From: Casuarina equisetifolia
Taxonomy: Eukaryota; Streptophyta; Magnoliopsida; Fagales; Casuarinaceae
Length of the DNA: 64,000 nt
Assembly: GCA_028551475.1 (NCBI GenBank)
Contig: CM052357.1
Coordinates: 5,689,931-5,753,930 of the forward strand
Direction of reading: 5' to 3'
Position numbers and translations under genes: made by a program. The notes beneath the pieces are model-generated. The model ran no database searches and was not told where the DNA came from. It saw only the letters and a program-made list of their open reading frames with translations. Positions 63,201 through 64,000 of the stretch are shown here, piece by piece (positions within the stretch are counted from its first letter, which is position 1; every line of letters begins with the position of its first letter).

Positions 63201-63933
63201 GGGCGATAGATAGACATAGAAGAGTAATGTCTTAACATGTTAAAGATAGAAGATAGAGTATACAACTTACGTTACTTACCAGAGTCTATGCTGATAGCTG
63301 ATATAAGAGGGCCATATGTTCCTCTAATTGGTATGTCTTTTGTCCCTTTCCCAGCCCAATAAAAACGAATCTCTAAAGTTTTGTTCTTAACAATTGTAGT
63401 AAATTTTCTAACGATTCCTTTGTCAACTCCTTGTGCTTCCTTTTTAATATCAAAGTTCTTCAAGACCAACACATTCTGCAAGAAAATAATTCCTTTAAAG
63501 AAATCTTTTATAGTAAACTAAGAAGAAGAAAAAAATCTCATTCCTATCTTTACCTGTATATAGACATTAAACATCCTTCTTCCAAGACTACGAAATGATT
63601 TGTTGCCTTGAAACATTATCTCAGCAAAGTGAAGTTTTACAGTATAATTTCCATTTGCCAAGCATCGTGCATAATATGTCAGAGAGAGAGGAGAGAGACG
63701 AGCATTCATGTATAGTGAGGAATCATCCATGCTCAGCATGGAATGATTTTCTGCCATGGATTCTTTTGAGTTTCTAGGAACATCTAAAAATTCACCAGTG
63801 CTACTAAAGCCCCAAGTGTCCCCATTCATGCGAATGAATTTTGCTAAACCTCCAGGCTCTAAATCTGCCTCATACTTGATGTTTCCAATAGTGGTGGTGT
63901 TTCCACCACAATTTATGTGCAATGAATATTGAT
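60270..63933 (-). CDS. LRR-malectin receptor-like kinase, copy 2 (5' half outside window)
   Basis: Tandem paralog of the kinase at 38.4-48.7 kb, same strand. Visible exons, 5' to 3': 63554-63933, 63280-63475, 62723-62863, 62508-62626, 62139-62349, 61771-62008, 60886-61036, 60270-60557; every internal exon has the size of its counterpart in copy 1. They encode the malectin domain ([13 protein letters not shown] onward), one membrane helix ([20 protein letters not shown]) and the whole kinase: [37 protein letters not shown]. The last exon meets TAG after GPSSMDS; copy 1 has a CAG at the matching place and continues about 20 residues with text (DATWIGS) that is still readable past the stop here. 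The tail lies outside the kinase domain, so activity is probably kept. The LRR part and signal peptide lie to the right of the window. Confidence 0.9.
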
Positions 63934-64000
63934 CTGGAAGGTATCATTTCAAGGTAATTAGATGCGCTCAAACACGATAGCAAAGATATTCAATTATGTT

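Noticed and set aside
1..64000. CRISPR arrays, bacterial operons, phage or plasmid functions
   Set aside because: No spaced repeats or prokaryotic gene organisation; the gene structures are clearly plant nuclear.

Overview
The window is nuclear DNA from a flowering plant, most likely a eudicot. Its genes have many short GT-AG introns, the families are plant-specific (NRT1/PTR transporters, CAD1-type MACPF, LRR-malectin receptor kinases, DC1 proteins, oil-body proteins), and the AT-rich intergenic DNA holds decayed Copia, LINE and LTR elements. I cannot name the species. No organised new system such as a gene cluster or defence island is evident. The interest lies in how local duplications were broken up by transposons, and in several inverted repeats.

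Layout. 1-0.9 kb: 5' part of a cyclic phosphodiesterase gene (minus) with a 1-nt frameshift in exon 1. 2.4-3.5 kb: intact four-exon oil body-associated protein gene (minus) with RY and G-box/ABRE elements upstream. 4.1-23.4 kb: a duplicated block in which an NPF (NRT1/PTR) pseudogene is followed by an intact six-exon NPF gene, then both repeat. In the second unit the pseudogene is split by a Copia element of about 6.6 kb, and a LINE remnant lies before the second intact gene. The two intact genes encode 588 residues each and have identical exon sizes.

25.5-32.7 kb: intact six-exon CAD1-like MACPF gene (minus, 564 residues) with a 3.2 kb first intron. 32.7-38.4 kb: gene-poor DNA with local tandem repeats. 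38.4-48.7 kb: intact 24-exon LRR-malectin receptor kinase (minus, 997 residues), nearly every LRR on its own 69- or 72-nt exon. 48.7-54.1 kb: gene-poor DNA with a 126-bp-arm palindrome, a GC-rich island and a perfect 36-bp-arm hairpin. 54.2-58.4 kb: DC1-domain pseudogene (plus) split by a 2.6 kb LTR element lacking recognisable coding capacity. 60.3 kb to the right edge: 3' half of a second, tandemly duplicated LRR-malectin kinase (minus) with an early stop in its C-terminal tail.

Functionally these are independent genes: RNA 2',3'-cyclic phosphate chemistry, seed oil bodies, small-molecule transport at membranes, control of immunity-linked cell death (CAD1) and cell-surface signalling. Exon boundaries were read by eye from GT-AG sites, continuity of reading phase and family knowledge. 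They agree exactly between the paired duplicates, which is the strongest internal check available here.
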